Shown: one piece after another, positions 50,740 to 60,700 of the stretch
Layout of the letters: every line of letters starts with the position of its first letter
Position numbering within the stretch: position 1 is the first letter of the stretch
NCBI RefSeq assembly: GCF_003481705.1
Contig: NZ_QULN01000005.1
Coordinates: 70,215 to 134,214 of the forward strand
Origin: Butyricicoccus sp. OM04-18BH
GTDB taxonomy: Bacteria; Bacillota; Clostridia; Oscillospirales; Butyricicoccaceae
Length of the DNA: 64,000 nucleotides
Reading direction: 5' to 3'
The notes under the pieces: generated by a model
Told to the model about the DNA's origin: nothing
What the model saw: the letters and a program-made list of their open reading frames with translations, nothing else
Databases searched by the model: none
Translations under genes and position numbers: made by a program

Positions 50740-51609
50740 ATGGATTTCAAAAACGCATCCGAGCTGCTCGCGCTCTGCGCACAGCAGCAGCTCCCTGTCT
50801 CCGAGATCATGCGCCGCCGCGAATGCGAACTGGGCGAGAGCACGCGCGACGAGGTCACGCACCGCATGACGCACGCGCTCGAGATCATGCGCGCCTCCGC
50901 CATGACGCCGCTCAAAACGCCCGTCAAGTCCATGGGCGGGCTGATCGGCGGCGAGGCGAAAAAGCTCGCGCAGCACGATGCAAAGGGCCGCTCGATCTGC
51001 GGCGATGTGCTGCACAGGGCCGCGCAGTACGCGATGGCGGTGCTCGAGGTCAACGCCTCGATGGGCCTCATCGTGGCCGCGCCGACCGCAGGCAGCGCCG
51101 GCGTGCTGCCGGGCATGCTGTTCGCACTTCAGGACTGCTACAAAATCTCGGACGAGCGTCTGATCGACGCGCTGTTCAACGCCGGCGCCATCGGCTACCT
51201 CGCCATGCGCAACGCGACTGTTGCCGGTGCGGTCGGCGGCTGTCAGGCCGAGATCGGCGTCGCCTCCGCCATGGCGGCGAGCGCCGCGGTCGAGCTGATG
51301 GGCGGCTCTCCCGAGCAGTGTCTCGACGCGGCGTCCACCGTGCTGATGAATATGCTCGGTCTGGTCTGCGACCCGGTCGGCGGTCTGGTCGAGTACCCGT
51401 GCCAGAACCGCAACGCGGCAGGCGTGGCGAACGCCCTCGTTGCCGCAGAACTGTCGCTCGCCGGCATTCACCAGTTTATCCCGTTCGACGAGATGCTCGA
51501 CACCATGTACGCTGTCGGCCGCCGCATTCCGCTCGAGCTGCGCGAGACCGCCCTCGGCGGCTGTGCCGCCACCCCGTCCGCCTGCGAAAAATGCGGGCTG
51601 TGCTCATAA
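50740..51609 (+). CDS. sdaAA: L-serine dehydratase, iron-sulfur-dependent, alpha subunit
   Basis: A 289-residue catalytic subunit. Typical segments are KSMGGLIGGEAKKL, IVAAPTAGSAGVLPGML, AGAVGGCQAEIGVASAMAA and LVCDPVGGLVEYPCQNRNA. The Cys in GGCQAE, VCDPVGG and EYPCQNR are the usual ligands of the [4Fe-4S] cluster that binds serine. The C-terminus has an extra CEKCGLCS. The gene lies 16 bp after sdaAB with its own AAAGGAGG site, and the operon ends at a terminator. Confidence 0.96.
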   Translation: MDFKNASELLALCAQQQLPVSEIMRRRECELGESTRDEVTHRMTHALEIMRASAMTPLKTPVKSMGGLIGGEAKKLAQHDAKGRSICGDVLHRAAQYAMAVLEVNASMGLIVAAPTAGSAGVLPGMLFALQDCYKISDERLIDALFNAGAIGYLAMRNATVAGAVGGCQAEIGVASAMAASAAVELMGGSPEQCLDAASTVLMNMLGLVCDPVGGLVEYPCQNRNAAGVANALVAAELSLAGIHQFIPFDEMLDTMYAVGRRIPLELRETALGGCAATPSACEKCGLCS

Positions 51610-51654
51610 GCAAGACCACATCCGATACACTTTATATACAGCAGAAGGCCGTCC

Positions 51655-51684
51655 CCTCACATACTCCTCGGGAACGGCCTTTTG
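51655..51684 (+). terminator. Terminator of the serine operon
   Basis: AAGGCCGTCCC pairs with GGGAACGGCCTT (one bulged A) around a 7-9 nt loop, then TTTT. Confidence 0.88.
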
Positions 51685-51712
51685 CAATTATGTACGTTTT
51701 CGCGACAGACTG

Positions 51713-51739
51713 AGGGCGCTCCCTGTTCGGGAGCGCCCT
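51713..51739 (-). terminator. Terminator after the liv operon/cytidylate kinase-like gene
   Basis: AGGGCGCTCCC and GGGAGCGCCCT pair perfectly around tgttc, 10 nt beyond the stop codon of the minus-strand gene. Confidence 0.85.
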
Positions 51740-51748
51740 TTCGCTTAT

Positions 51749-52375
51749 TTACTTGCAGAACTCGCTGCGGACTTCCATGTACTTTACGATCTCCTCGACC
51801 GCGCCCTCAAAGCCGAGCACGCCGCTGTTGATGGAGATGTCGTAGTTTCTCGCGTCGTACCAGTCGCGGCCCGTGTGGTGCTTGTAGTAGCGCGCACGGT
51901 ACTCGTCGATTTCGGCGATTTTCTTTCTGACCTCGTTTTCGGGGAGAGAATCGACCTTCATCGCCTGCTCGAAGCAGAACTCCGGGTCGGCGTGCACGAA
52001 AACGCGCACAACGTCCGGGCGATTCTTCAGAATGTAGTCCGCGCAGCGGCCGATGAGCACGCACGGGCCCTGATCGGCGAGCCGCTCGATGATTTTCACC
52101 TGATACGAGAACAGCGCCTCGTCCCTGAGGTAGGACTTCGAGGAGTCGTTCGGCACCGGCATATCGCCGCGGTAACGGGCGCGCAGACGCGCGATGAAAT
52201 CGCTCTTGAGGCGCTCGTCGGAGAACAGCATCGCGTTTACGCCGCTGTCCTCGGAGGCCATGGTGATGATCTCACGATTATAAAACGGGATGCCGAGCCT
52301 GTCCGCCAGCATCTTACCGACCGTCTTGCCGCCCGAGCCGTACTGCCGGGCGATTGTAATGATATAAGGCTTCAT
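51749..52375 (-). CDS. Cytidylate kinase-like family protein
   Basis: A 208-residue P-loop protein. The nucleotide motif IARQYGSGGKTVGKMLADRLG is at residues about 6-26; NREIITMASEDSG and CVLIGRCADYILKNRPDVVRVFVHA follow, then an Arg-rich lid (KKIAEIDEYRARYYKHHTGRDW). This is the cytidylate kinase-like group (PF13189), distinct from canonical Cmk, of unclear substrate. It directly follows livF (22 bp) and may be co-transcribed with the branched-chain amino acid transporter. Start 52375 has AGAGGG upstream. Confidence 0.85.
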   Translation of the reverse strand: MKPYIITIARQYGSGGKTVGKMLADRLGIPFYNREIITMASEDSGVNAMLFSDERLKSDFIARLRARYRGDMPVPNDSSKSYLRDEALFSYQVKIIERLADQGPCVLIGRCADYILKNRPDVVRVFVHADPEFCFEQAMKVDSLPENEVRKKIAEIDEYRARYYKHHTGRDWYDARNYDISINSGVLGFEGAVEEIVKYMEVRSEFCK

Positions 52376-52397
52376 AAAACCAACCCTCTTTTCCAAA

Positions 52398-53105
52398 TTA
52401 CTCGCCGAGATAAGCCTTCTTGATCGAGTCGTCGTTCAGCAGATCGGAGGCTCTGCCGGTCTTGACGACCCTGCCGGTCTCGAGAACGTAGCCGCGGTCC
52501 GCGATGGACAGCGCCTTCTTCGCGTTCTGCTCGACCAGAAGCACGGTCGTGCCTGCCTTGGAGACGTCCTCGATGATCTTGAAGATCTCGCCGACGAACA
52601 GCGGGGACAGACCCATCGACGGCTCATCGAGCAGCAGGATTCGCGGCTTGCTCATCAGCGCGCGGCCCATCGCGAGCATCTGCTGCTCGCCGCCGGACAG
52701 CGTGCCGGCCGCCTGATTCTTGCGCTCCTCCAGACGGGGGAAGCGCTCATAGACCATTTTCAGCGACTCCGGAATTTCGCCTGCCGGGCGGGTGTACGCG
52801 CCCATGCGCAGGTTTTCCGCAACCGTCAGACCGGCGAACACACGGCGTCCCTCGGGAACGTGGCTCATGCCGAGGCGCACGATAGCGTGGCCCGGCTTGC
52901 GGGTGATGTCCCTGCCCTCGAAGGTGACCGTGCCGCCCTTCGACGGCAGCAGGCCGGTGATAGTATGCAGCGTGGTGGTCTTGCCGGCGCCGTTCGCACC
53001 GATGAGCGCGACGACCTCGCCCTCGTTTACCTCGAAGGAAACGTCACGCAGCGCATGAATCAGGCCGTAGTAAACGTTGATGTCCTTGACTTCGAGCATT
53101 GCCAT
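52398..53105 (-). CDS. livF: Branched-chain amino acid ABC transporter ATPase LivF
   Basis: A 235-residue ATPase: Walker A GANGAGKTT, signature LSGGEQQMLAMGRAL, Walker B ILLLDEPSMGLSP (Pro at the end of the D-loop as usual for LivF), and the N-terminal VYYGLIHALRDVSFEV. It partners with LivG on the LivHM permease. GGAGG lies 10 nt before ATG 53105; the second Met two codons later is an alternative start. Confidence 0.95.
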   Translation of the reverse strand: MAMLEVKDINVYYGLIHALRDVSFEVNEGEVVALIGANGAGKTTTLHTITGLLPSKGGTVTFEGRDITRKPGHAIVRLGMSHVPEGRRVFAGLTVAENLRMGAYTRPAGEIPESLKMVYERFPRLEERKNQAAGTLSGGEQQMLAMGRALMSKPRILLLDEPSMGLSPLFVGEIFKIIEDVSKAGTTVLLVEQNAKKALSIADRGYVLETGRVVKTGRASDLLNDDSIKKAYLGE

Positions 53106-53124
53106 AAGCTTGTTTCCTCCTCTC

Positions 53125-53883
53125 TTATTCGCCCAGATAAGCCTTGACGACTTCCGGATTGCTCAGAACTTTCTTCGGCGTGCCCTCCGCGAGCAGACGG
53201 CCGAAGTTGAGTACATACAGATATTCGCAGATACCCGAGACCAGCTTCATGTCGTGCTCAATGAGCAGGATAGTGACGCCGAAACGCTTGCGGACGACCT
53301 CGATGGTCTCCATCAGCTCCTCGGTCTCGTTCGGGTTCATACCGGCTGCCGGCTCGTCGAGCAGCAGCAGCTTGGGCTCGGTCGCAAGCGCACGCGCGAT
53401 CTCGAGCTTGCGCTGCTTGCCGTACGGCAGGTTGGCCGCGCGGTAGTCCGCGACGCCCTCCAGACCGAACACGCTTAAAAGCTCCATCGCCTTCTCGTCC
53501 ATCTGCTTCTCCTTTTTGCGGTAGGAGCCGAGGTGGAACATGCTTTCCGCGAACGAGTAGGTGATCTGGTTGTGCAGGCCGGTCTTTACGTTGTCCAGAA
53601 CGCTCAGTTCGGAGAACAGGCGGATGTTCTGGAAGGTGCGGGCAACGCCCATTTTACAGATCTCGTGCGGCTTCTTGCCGATGAGGTTCTGTCCGTCCAG
53701 ACGGATACCGCCGTCGGTCGGGCGGTATACGCCGGTCAGCATATTGAAGGCGGTGGTCTTGCCGGCGCCGTTCGGGCCGATGAGGCCGACCAGACCGCCC
53801 TTTTCGATTTTCATGCTCAGCTCGTCAACGGCGCGCAGGCCGCCGAACGAAATGCCGAGCGAGGTTACTTCGAGCATAGCCAT
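53125..53883 (-). CDS. livG: Branched-chain amino acid ABC transporter ATPase LivG
   Basis: A 252-residue ATPase: ISFGGLRAVDELSMKIEKG, Walker A GPNGAGKTTAFN, the LivG-specific GVARTFQNIRLF, signature LPYGKQRKLEIARAL and Walker B LLLLDEPAAGMNPNE. It ends VVKAYLGE like its partner. It lies between livM (3 bp gap) and livF. Confidence 0.95.
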   Translation of the reverse strand: MAMLEVTSLGISFGGLRAVDELSMKIEKGGLVGLIGPNGAGKTTAFNMLTGVYRPTDGGIRLDGQNLIGKKPHEICKMGVARTFQNIRLFSELSVLDNVKTGLHNQITYSFAESMFHLGSYRKKEKQMDEKAMELLSVFGLEGVADYRAANLPYGKQRKLEIARALATEPKLLLLDEPAAGMNPNETEELMETIEVVRKRFGVTILLIEHDMKLVSGICEYLYVLNFGRLLAEGTPKKVLSNPEVVKAYLGE

Positions 53884-53886
53884 GGT

Positions 53887-54972
53887 TTACGCGCCCTCCT
53901 TTCCGGACTTTGCCGCTTTTTCGAGTTTCTCCATCTGCTTCATGCCGCGCTTTTCGAGCATACGCTTTTTGAGCGAGGAGTTGTTGAACAGCATCATCGC
54001 GATCAGCAGGACCGCGTAGATGAGCATACGGTAGTTGGAAAGGCCGCGCAGCAGCTCAGGCAGCAGCGTGAGCAGCGCCGCCGCGATGATCGAGCCCCAG
54101 ATGTTGCCGAGGCCGCCCAGAACGACGAATACCAGCACGAGGATAGAGGTGTTGAAGTCGAACTTCGCCGCGGTAACGGTCGAGAAGTTCATCGCGTACA
54201 GCGTACCGGCCGCACCGGCGAACGCCGCGGAAACGACGAAGGCGAGCAGCTTGTAGTGCGTGACCGAAATGCCGATGGAATCGGCCGCGATCTTGTTGTC
54301 GCGGACCGCCATGACGGCGCGGCCCGTGCGGCTGTTAATGAAATTCAGCACGAAGAACAGCGTCACGAGGATGAGCACGACGCCCGAGGTGAAGGTCGAA
54401 ATTTTGGTAACGCCCGATACACCGATCGGTCCGTTGATGATCATCTTACCGCCGTCGCCGAGCTGGAAATTCTGCTCAACCAGGCTGAAATGCAGGCCGC
54501 TCTCGTCGAAGCCGAGGTACATGACGTTGACGACGTTCTTGATGATCTCACCAAAGGCGAGGGTTACGATAGCGAGGTAGTCGCCCTTGAGGCGGAGTAC
54601 CGGCACGCCGACGATGACGCCGGCGAGCGCCGCAAAGACCGCGCCGACGATCATGGCAACAGCCAGACGCAGCGGAGCGAGCGGGATGGCGTCCGCGAGG
54701 CAGGTCGTGGTGACGATGCCGGCGAACGCGCCGACCGACATGAAGCCGGCATGGCCGAGCGACAGCTCGCCGAGGATGCCGACGGTCAGGTTGAGCGAGA
54801 TCGCCATGACGACATACGCGCAGATCGGCACGAGCAAACCCTTGATCTGGCTCGAGATCATGCCGCCCGCGATGAGCGCCTGTACGATGATGAATGCGGC
54901 GATGACGATACCGAACGAAAGCAGGGTATCGCGTCCGCGTCTGGACGCCGCATAGGATTTTAACTTGTTCAT
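53887..54972 (-). CDS. livM: Branched-chain amino acid ABC transporter permease LivM
   Basis: A 361-residue permease with about ten helices. LTVGILGELSLGHAGFMSVG is the family signature; RLKGDYLAIVTLAFGEIIK and GLGNIWGSIIAAALLTLLPE are further typical segments. A charged C-terminal tail (about 30 residues, KKRMLEKRGMKQMEKLEKA) is longer than usual. GGGGGAGG precedes the ATG. It forms the membrane channel with LivH. Confidence 0.94.
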   Translation of the reverse strand: MNKLKSYAASRRGRDTLLSFGIVIAAFIIVQALIAGGMISSQIKGLLVPICAYVVMAISLNLTVGILGELSLGHAGFMSVGAFAGIVTTTCLADAIPLAPLRLAVAMIVGAVFAALAGVIVGVPVLRLKGDYLAIVTLAFGEIIKNVVNVMYLGFDESGLHFSLVEQNFQLGDGGKMIINGPIGVSGVTKISTFTSGVVLILVTLFFVLNFINSRTGRAVMAVRDNKIAADSIGISVTHYKLLAFVVSAAFAGAAGTLYAMNFSTVTAAKFDFNTSILVLVFVVLGGLGNIWGSIIAAALLTLLPELLRGLSNYRMLIYAVLLIAMMLFNNSSLKKRMLEKRGMKQMEKLEKAAKSGKEGA

Positions 54973-54988
54973 ATCCGATGCCTCCCCC

Positions 54989-55870
54989 TTAAACCTTTTC
55001 GCTCACGTGCTTGCCGAGCAGGCCGTCCGGCTTGACGATCAGCACCACGATCAGCACGCCGAACACGATCGCGTCGGACAGCTGGGTGGAAATGTACGCC
55101 TTGGCGAAGATCTCGATGATGCCGAGCAGCACGCCGCCGACGAACGCGCCCGGGATCGAGCCGATGCCGCCGAATACGGCTGCGGTGAAGGCCTTAATGC
55201 CGGGCAGAGAGCCGGTCGTCGGCATCAGGGTCGGGTAGGCGGAGCAGAGCAGCACGCCTGCGATCGCCGCGAGGCCCGAGCCGATGGCGAAGGTGATGGA
55301 AATGGTCGTGTTGACGTTAATGCCCATCAGCTGCGCCGCGCCCTTGTCCTCGGATACCGCGCGCATCGCGGTGCCGACCTTGCTCTTGCCGGTGAACAGC
55401 ATGAGCGCGACCATGATGATGACGCAGGCCGCGATGGTCACGATGGTGACGCGGGAGATCTGGAGCTGACCGCCGAACAGGCTGATCGCGCTGCCGCCGA
55501 CGACCGAGCTGAAACTCTTCGGGTTGGAGGTCCAGACCAGCAGCGCCGCATTCTGGAGGAAGTAGGAAACGCCGATGGCGGTGATCAGAACGGCGAGCGA
55601 CGGGGCCGCACGCAGCGGCTTGTAGGCCAGTCTTTCGATCGCCATGCCGAGCACCGTGCAGACAATGACCGCGAGCACGACACCCATCCATGCCGGCCAG
55701 CCGAGATAGGTCGTCGCGCAGAAGCACATATAGCCGCCTACCATGATGACATCGCCGTGGGCAAAGTTCAGCATTTTCGCAATGCCGTAAACCATCGTAT
55801 AGCCCAGTGCGATGATCGCGTAGATGCTGCCCAGACTGATGCCGCTGATCAAATGGTTCAAAAAGCTCAT
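54989..55870 (-). CDS. livH: Branched-chain amino acid ABC transporter permease LivH
   Basis: A 293-residue permease: ISLGSIYAIIALGYTMVYGIAKMLNFAHGD is the LivH N-terminal signature (here cited in part as GYTMVYGIAKMLNFAHGD), with RMxAxRP-type region RAVSEDKGAAQLMGINVN and C-terminal GGIGSIPGAFVGGVLLGIIE. GAGGTG precedes ATG 55870. It is the first permease gene after the binding-protein gene livK. Confidence 0.94.
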   Translation of the reverse strand: MSFLNHLISGISLGSIYAIIALGYTMVYGIAKMLNFAHGDVIMVGGYMCFCATTYLGWPAWMGVVLAVIVCTVLGMAIERLAYKPLRAAPSLAVLITAIGVSYFLQNAALLVWTSNPKSFSSVVGGSAISLFGGQLQISRVTIVTIAACVIIMVALMLFTGKSKVGTAMRAVSEDKGAAQLMGINVNTTISITFAIGSGLAAIAGVLLCSAYPTLMPTTGSLPGIKAFTAAVFGGIGSIPGAFVGGVLLGIIEIFAKAYISTQLSDAIVFGVLIVVLIVKPDGLLGKHVSEKV

Positions 55871-55916
55871 GTTTGGAACACCTCAAATCATATTTCTCTC
55901 AAAAATTGCTTATGAA

Positions 55917-56023
55917 ATGGGGCGGTGGCTCGGCGAGCCGCGTCAAGCCGTCGCCCCACCCCATAAAAAACAGATGGAATGCAGAAGAATAGGCGGAAAG
56001 GAGGGCTTACAAAACAGCCCTCC
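55917..56023 (-). other. Two hairpins between livK and livH
   Basis: GGAGGGCT (56000-56007)/AGCCCTCC (56016-56023) and a larger structure ATGGGG (55917-55922)/CCCCAT with inner GGCTCGG..CGAGCC. Located in the 198-bp gap after the binding-protein gene, they probably lower read-through to the permease genes relative to livK, or protect its message. Confidence 0.6.
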
Positions 56024-56068
56024 TTCACTCGCCTTTGAGCAATCCGCTATGAAATATATTTCAGTGGA

Positions 56069-57253
56069 TTATACGTTTACGTACTTGCCGTCCTTGATTA
56101 CAGCAACGGTCGGGTCCTTGGTGACAGCGCCCTCGGTGCTCCAGGTTGCGCCGGTACCGGTCAGGCCGTCGAAGGTCATAGAGGTAAACTGCTCGATCAT
56201 CTTGTCGCACAGGTCCTCAGCGGACATATCCGGGGTAGCGCCCGCGTTCTCGAGAGCCTGCTTGTAAGCGTATACGCAGTCGTAAGCGTCAGCTGCGAAC
56301 TGGTTCGGGGTTTCGCCGAACTGCTCCTGATACTTCTTAACGAAGGAAGCGGTCTTTTCATCGGTGGAGTTTGCGTTGAACGGGGTCATCAGCATCAGGC
56401 CCTCAGCCAGAGAGGTATCAAAGCCTTCAAGGGTCAGGATGCCGTCCATGCCGTCTACGCCGAAGAAGGTGGTCTGGAAGCCCATGTTATGCGCCTGCGT
56501 CAGGATGAGGGAAGCCGGCTGGTAGTAGATCGGCAGGAACACGAGCTCCGCGCCCTTGCTCTTGGCGTCGTTCAGCTGTACGGAGAAATCGTTCGCAGAG
56601 GAATCGGTAAAGGTCATGTCGGAAACGACCTCGAGACCCTTGGTCTTTGCCTCTTCTACGAACTTGTCGTGGATACCGGTGGAGTAAACGTCATCGTTCT
56701 TCCAGATGATAGCGATCTTGGTGCCGAGCTTCTTCTCTGCGATCTTGTCAGCAGCCAGAGTACCCTGCGCCGGGTCGATGAAGCACATCTGGAACATATT
56801 GTCCTTGCCCTCGGTGGTACCGGTGGAGGAAGCGGACGGGGTCAGAGCGAAAATGCGGTCGCTGTAAGTCTCTGCTGCGGTAGCCTCGCACGGCTTGGAG
56901 GTTACGGAGCCGAGGGACAGCTGCATGCCCCAGTCCTTCAGGGTGTTGTAGGCGTTAACGGCCTTCTCGGCGTCGCCCTCGTCGTCCTGATAGTTCAGCT
57001 CGAACTGAATATCGCCGCCTTCGGCGTTGATCTCGTCAACCGCGATCTGTGCGCCGTTCTTGCAGGCGTTGCCGTAAATTGCGGCTGCGCCGGTCAGCGG
57101 GCCGGTGCCGCCGAGCTTGAAGGCTGCGCCGGAAGCGGAGCTGTCGGTCGAGTTGTCTGCACTGTCGGAGCCGGTGGAAGCGGAAGAACCGCAGCCGGTC
57201 AGCGCCGCAGCCAGCATTGCGCCGGCCAGAAGCATACTGAGTGTCTTTTTCAT
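56069..57253 (-). CDS. livK: Branched-chain amino acid ABC transporter substrate-binding lipoprotein
   Basis: A 394-residue lipoprotein with signal peptide and lipobox LTGCGSS (Cys about 22), a Ser/Asp linker, and a type I periplasmic-binding fold: FKLGGTGPLTGAAAIYGNACKNGAQIAVDEIN, LSLGSVTSKPCEAT, the second domain starting IAIIWKNDDVYSTGIHDKFV, and FAADAYDCVYAYKQAL (segments quoted briefly). It binds Leu/Ile/Val or related amino acids outside the membrane and delivers them to LivHMGF. AAAAGGAG precedes the ATG. Confidence 0.93.
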   Translation of the reverse strand: MKKTLSMLLAGAMLAAALTGCGSSASTGSDSADNSTDSSASGAAFKLGGTGPLTGAAAIYGNACKNGAQIAVDEINAEGGDIQFELNYQDDEGDAEKAVNAYNTLKDWGMQLSLGSVTSKPCEATAAETYSDRIFALTPSASSTGTTEGKDNMFQMCFIDPAQGTLAADKIAEKKLGTKIAIIWKNDDVYSTGIHDKFVEEAKTKGLEVVSDMTFTDSSANDFSVQLNDAKSKGAELVFLPIYYQPASLILTQAHNMGFQTTFFGVDGMDGILTLEGFDTSLAEGLMLMTPFNANSTDEKTASFVKKYQEQFGETPNQFAADAYDCVYAYKQALENAGATPDMSAEDLCDKMIEQFTSMTFDGLTGTGATWSTEGAVTKDPTVAVIKDGKYVNV

Positions 57254-57319
57254 GGTGATTTCTCCTTTTCATCTCTGGAATGGAGGTTTTCCTATCCATC
57301 CCGTCTGATTATTGTGTTT

Positions 57320-57325
57320 ATTATA
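57320..57325 (-). promoter_or_regulatory. Probable -10 box of the livK promoter
   Basis: Consensus TATAAT on the minus strand, 67 nt before the livK ATG. The hexamer at -35 spacing (GTGCCG) is poor, so an activator may be required. Confidence 0.45.
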
Positions 57326-57574
57326 CTACTCTCTCGGCTCATCGGCACGTTTTTTTTTGAGTTTTCAACAATTTCAGATAATCTACCGATTATTAAAAAA
57401 TCAATTCGTTCATTTTTGTGTTTTCTGCATAAAGACATTTGTCCGTATCGCAAGGAAGGATGCAGTTTTTTCTCCCCGTGCAGTCCGTTCTGCGATGTGT
57501 CCCGCAGGCGTGTTTTCCTGTCCGTTTCCGGAGCTTTTCCTCTACAAAAAAACCGGGGAGCCTGTCCCCGGTTT

Positions 57575-57725
57575 GAACCTGTCGAAAAAACTATCGTTTT
57601 CCGACAATCTGTATTCTGACTGCGCAGAACACGAGTCGTCCGAACGTTCCCATGCGGAAGCCTTCTCCCTCCGGACGCATCAAAGCCGAGATACACGCCC
57701 TCGGTTTGGATGCGCCTGCGCGGCT
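57575..57725 (+). repeat. Family B multi-hairpin cassette, copy B4
   Basis: Stem I is gtcgaaaaaac/gttttccgac, II tgtattctg/cagaacac, III gaacgttcc/ggaagccttc, IV atcaaagccg/cggtttggat around agatacacgccct. Stems V and VI are reduced to gcgcctgcgc. It is homologous to B1-B3 and in particular to B1. It ends at the stop codon of jetC, where a jetD gene would normally begin. The preceding 57254-57574 holds the livK promoter and a ccggggagc..gtccccgg-type hairpin, but no gene. Confidence 0.8.
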
Positions 57726-57726
57726 C

Positions 57727-60700
57727 TTACTCCTGCGCGAGCTCCCTGCCGAACGGCAGGATGTGCATACGGTATTTCTGCTTGTCGACCAGCAGCGTGC
57801 GGTCCGCGATCGGCATGAGGTCTGCGACCTTGTCCGGCGGCGTGCAGATGACCGCCTGAAGCCCCATCCCCCGCAGCAGGCGCACGCTTTCCACAATGCG
57901 CTCGCTGTCCATCTTGTTGAACGCCTCGTCGAACACCACGAGCCGCACGGTGTTGCCCAGACTCGAGGTATCGCTGACGCGGTAGAGCTGCGCGAAGGAG
58001 GCGAGAACCGAAATATAGAACGGCGTCTGCGTCTCGCCGCCCGATTTCGTGCCCATGGTCTGCGAAAGCAGCTGCTTCGAGCCGTTCTGGTCTGTGGTCT
58101 CGAGGTCAAATTTCAGATAGGTGCGGAAATCCGTGTAGCGCTCGATGTTTTCCTGCAGCTCGCTCTGCCTGCGGGCGCTCGGCTGCGTATCGTCCGCCAT
58201 CGTGATCTGGCTGAACAGCCTGTCGATCAGCGGGCCGTATTTCTCCTGGAACTGCGCGGAGAACAGCGTAATATCGCCCTCCATCAGCTCGGGCGCCATG
58301 ATCATGTCGTAGTAATCCGCGTAATCCGGGCTGCGGTCGACGCGGAACTGATAGCTGTCCGTGCCGAACTGTGCCTGCCGCAGCGCCCGGTTCAGATTTC
58401 TCACCTGTGCCTGCACCTGCTCGATGCTGCTCTTGAGCCGGGAGAGGAAGTCGTTCTGAAACTGCTCCATTGCGCTCTCGCGCGCCGCCCTGATCTTGCG
58501 GCGGTAGCGCGGCAGCTCGCTCTCCTCGAGCGCACGGCGCTCCGCGTCGAATTCGTCGTTGTCGAGCGCCTCCGTGCGGAACGGGCACGGCGCAAAGCGC
58601 TCGGCATATGCGCGGCGCGCCGCGAACAGACGGCTGCGTGCGGACTCCGTGTCCTTCTCAGCCTGCTCACGGCTCTCGGAAAACGCATGGAGCACGTTTT
58701 CCGGCTTTTTCAGCCGCGCAAGCTCCATGCGGTAGCGCGGCACGCCGGTTTCGTCGCGGTACGCCTCGGTGTACTCCCGCTCGAGCAAGGTCTGCATCTC
58801 GCCGCGCTCGCGGTACTGCCCGGGCAGGATCTCATCCGTCAGCTGACGGATGCGCTCATCGAGCTGACCGCGGAGCGAGATCTGCTCCTCCTTCTGCCGG
58901 CTCAGCGCATGGATCTCCCCGCTCAGGCGCTCGATCAGCGCTTCCTGCTCCTCGATCCACATCAGATTGATATGCCCGCGCTGCTCCGCGAGCGCCGCAT
59001 TTTCCTCGCGTATCTCCTCGACGCGCAGGTAATCACCCTGCCGTTCGGGCACGACCTTCTGCACGAAATACGGCAGCAGGAGCGGCTGCTTCTGCCGGGA
59101 CAGCACGGAAAAGACCGGCTCCCTGCGTGCAAGCTCGCCCTCGAGCTGCGCTGTTTCCTCCTCGAGACGGCGGATGCGCAGCGTGACCGCATAGCGGCCG
59201 ATAAAGGCGTCCTCCATCCTCTCGCGGCTGAGCGCACGGGCGACATAACCCTGATACAGCATACCCTCCGCCGTGATCGCGGTCTTGTACTGCCGCAGCT
59301 CGTCGACCGACGCGCAGCACTTCACGCGCCCGAGCAGATAGTCCACATAGATGCGCGCGAGCGGGTTTTCGGTCTCGACCTTTCCGGCAAGACTGCCGTC
59401 CATGGGACGGAGCTTTTCCTTTTCGCGCAGGCTGCCAATGTCGACAAGGCCGAAGGCGCGGAATTTCGGGTCGCGCCTGATGCTGTCGTAAAGGCGCAGC
59501 GCCTGCGGATAATACGCCGGTTCGACAAGGAAATACAGCTTCTGACTGCCGAGATAGCCCTCGACCGCGCCGCGCCATGCTTCGTCCGCGATCTCAAGCA
59601 CGTCCGCGAGGATGTCGACGGCGACCGGCGCTCCGACCTGCTGCGCAAGCTCGCTCTCGAGCCGCGCCCGGCACGCCAGCAGGCCGCGCGGATAGTCCTT
59701 GACGTTATCGCGCAGACCGGCGAGCACCTTTTTCCTCTTCCCGAGCTGCTCCCGCGCCTCCGTGAGACGGTCTCCGAGCCGGTGAGAGGCCTCCTGCATG
59801 GCGTTCATCAGCGCGTCCGTCGCCTGCTGCGCCGTCTCAAATATGCTCTGCGGCTGCGCGAAAATGCTCATTTCGCCGCTCCTCAGCGGCTCATATGCGC
59901 CGCGCACCTGCTGCGCCGCCGCGCAGACGGCGTCGAGGGAGCCTTCCTCGTCCCAGCTCAGGACCGTCTCTCCGAGATGCTCGAGACGCAGCGCCTCGCG
60001 CTTGATCTCGAGCGCCTCGTTCTCCAGCCTGCGCGTCAGCTTTTCCTGCTCGTCGAGCAGACGGCGGCCTGCCCTGTCCAGCTCCTCAAGCTCCCGGCAG
60101 GCATTGCTGCTGTCCTTTTTGCGGATGTATTCCTGCCGCTGCGCCTCCTTCTGCTGCACCTCGGCCGCCAGACGGTCGATCTTCTGCTGCGCCGCCGCGC
60201 GTTTCTCGCTGCACGCGCGCTTTTCCTGCTCGCGGCCGTCGATCTGCGCCTGAAGCGTCTCGCTGCGCGACCATTGCACAAGGAACGACTCGAGCTTCCG
60301 GCGCCCGGCCGTGTCCCGCATCTCTCCGTACAGCTTCGCGATCTCGTTCAGCGCGGCGAGCTTTTCCTCCTGCCGCTGCGCCATCTGCTCATGACGCTTG
60401 TAGTCGCGGATATTCTGCTGCATCGCCTCGATGTCCGGCTTGTCCGGAACATCGCAGATATTCTCGATGATAAACTGCTGGATATCGACGATCGGGCGGA
60501 AGGAGACCGCCTTTTTCAGCATGCGGAACACCTGCTCGGTATGTACATTCCAGCGCGAGAGCAGATTGCGGCGGTATTCCCACTGGGTCTCGCAGACCTC
60601 CGCCCGGCGGCAGTTCTCCTTGAGAAAGCGGCGCAGGCTCGGCAGGTCGATGGCCTCCCCGTTCTCGATGAAGCAGTTTTCCGGCAGCGTGCCGGTGTAG

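Noticed and set aside
53533..55915. Plus-strand open frames across livG, livM and livH
   Set aside because: Asp/Arg/His-rich low-complexity translations opposite well-defined transporter genes.
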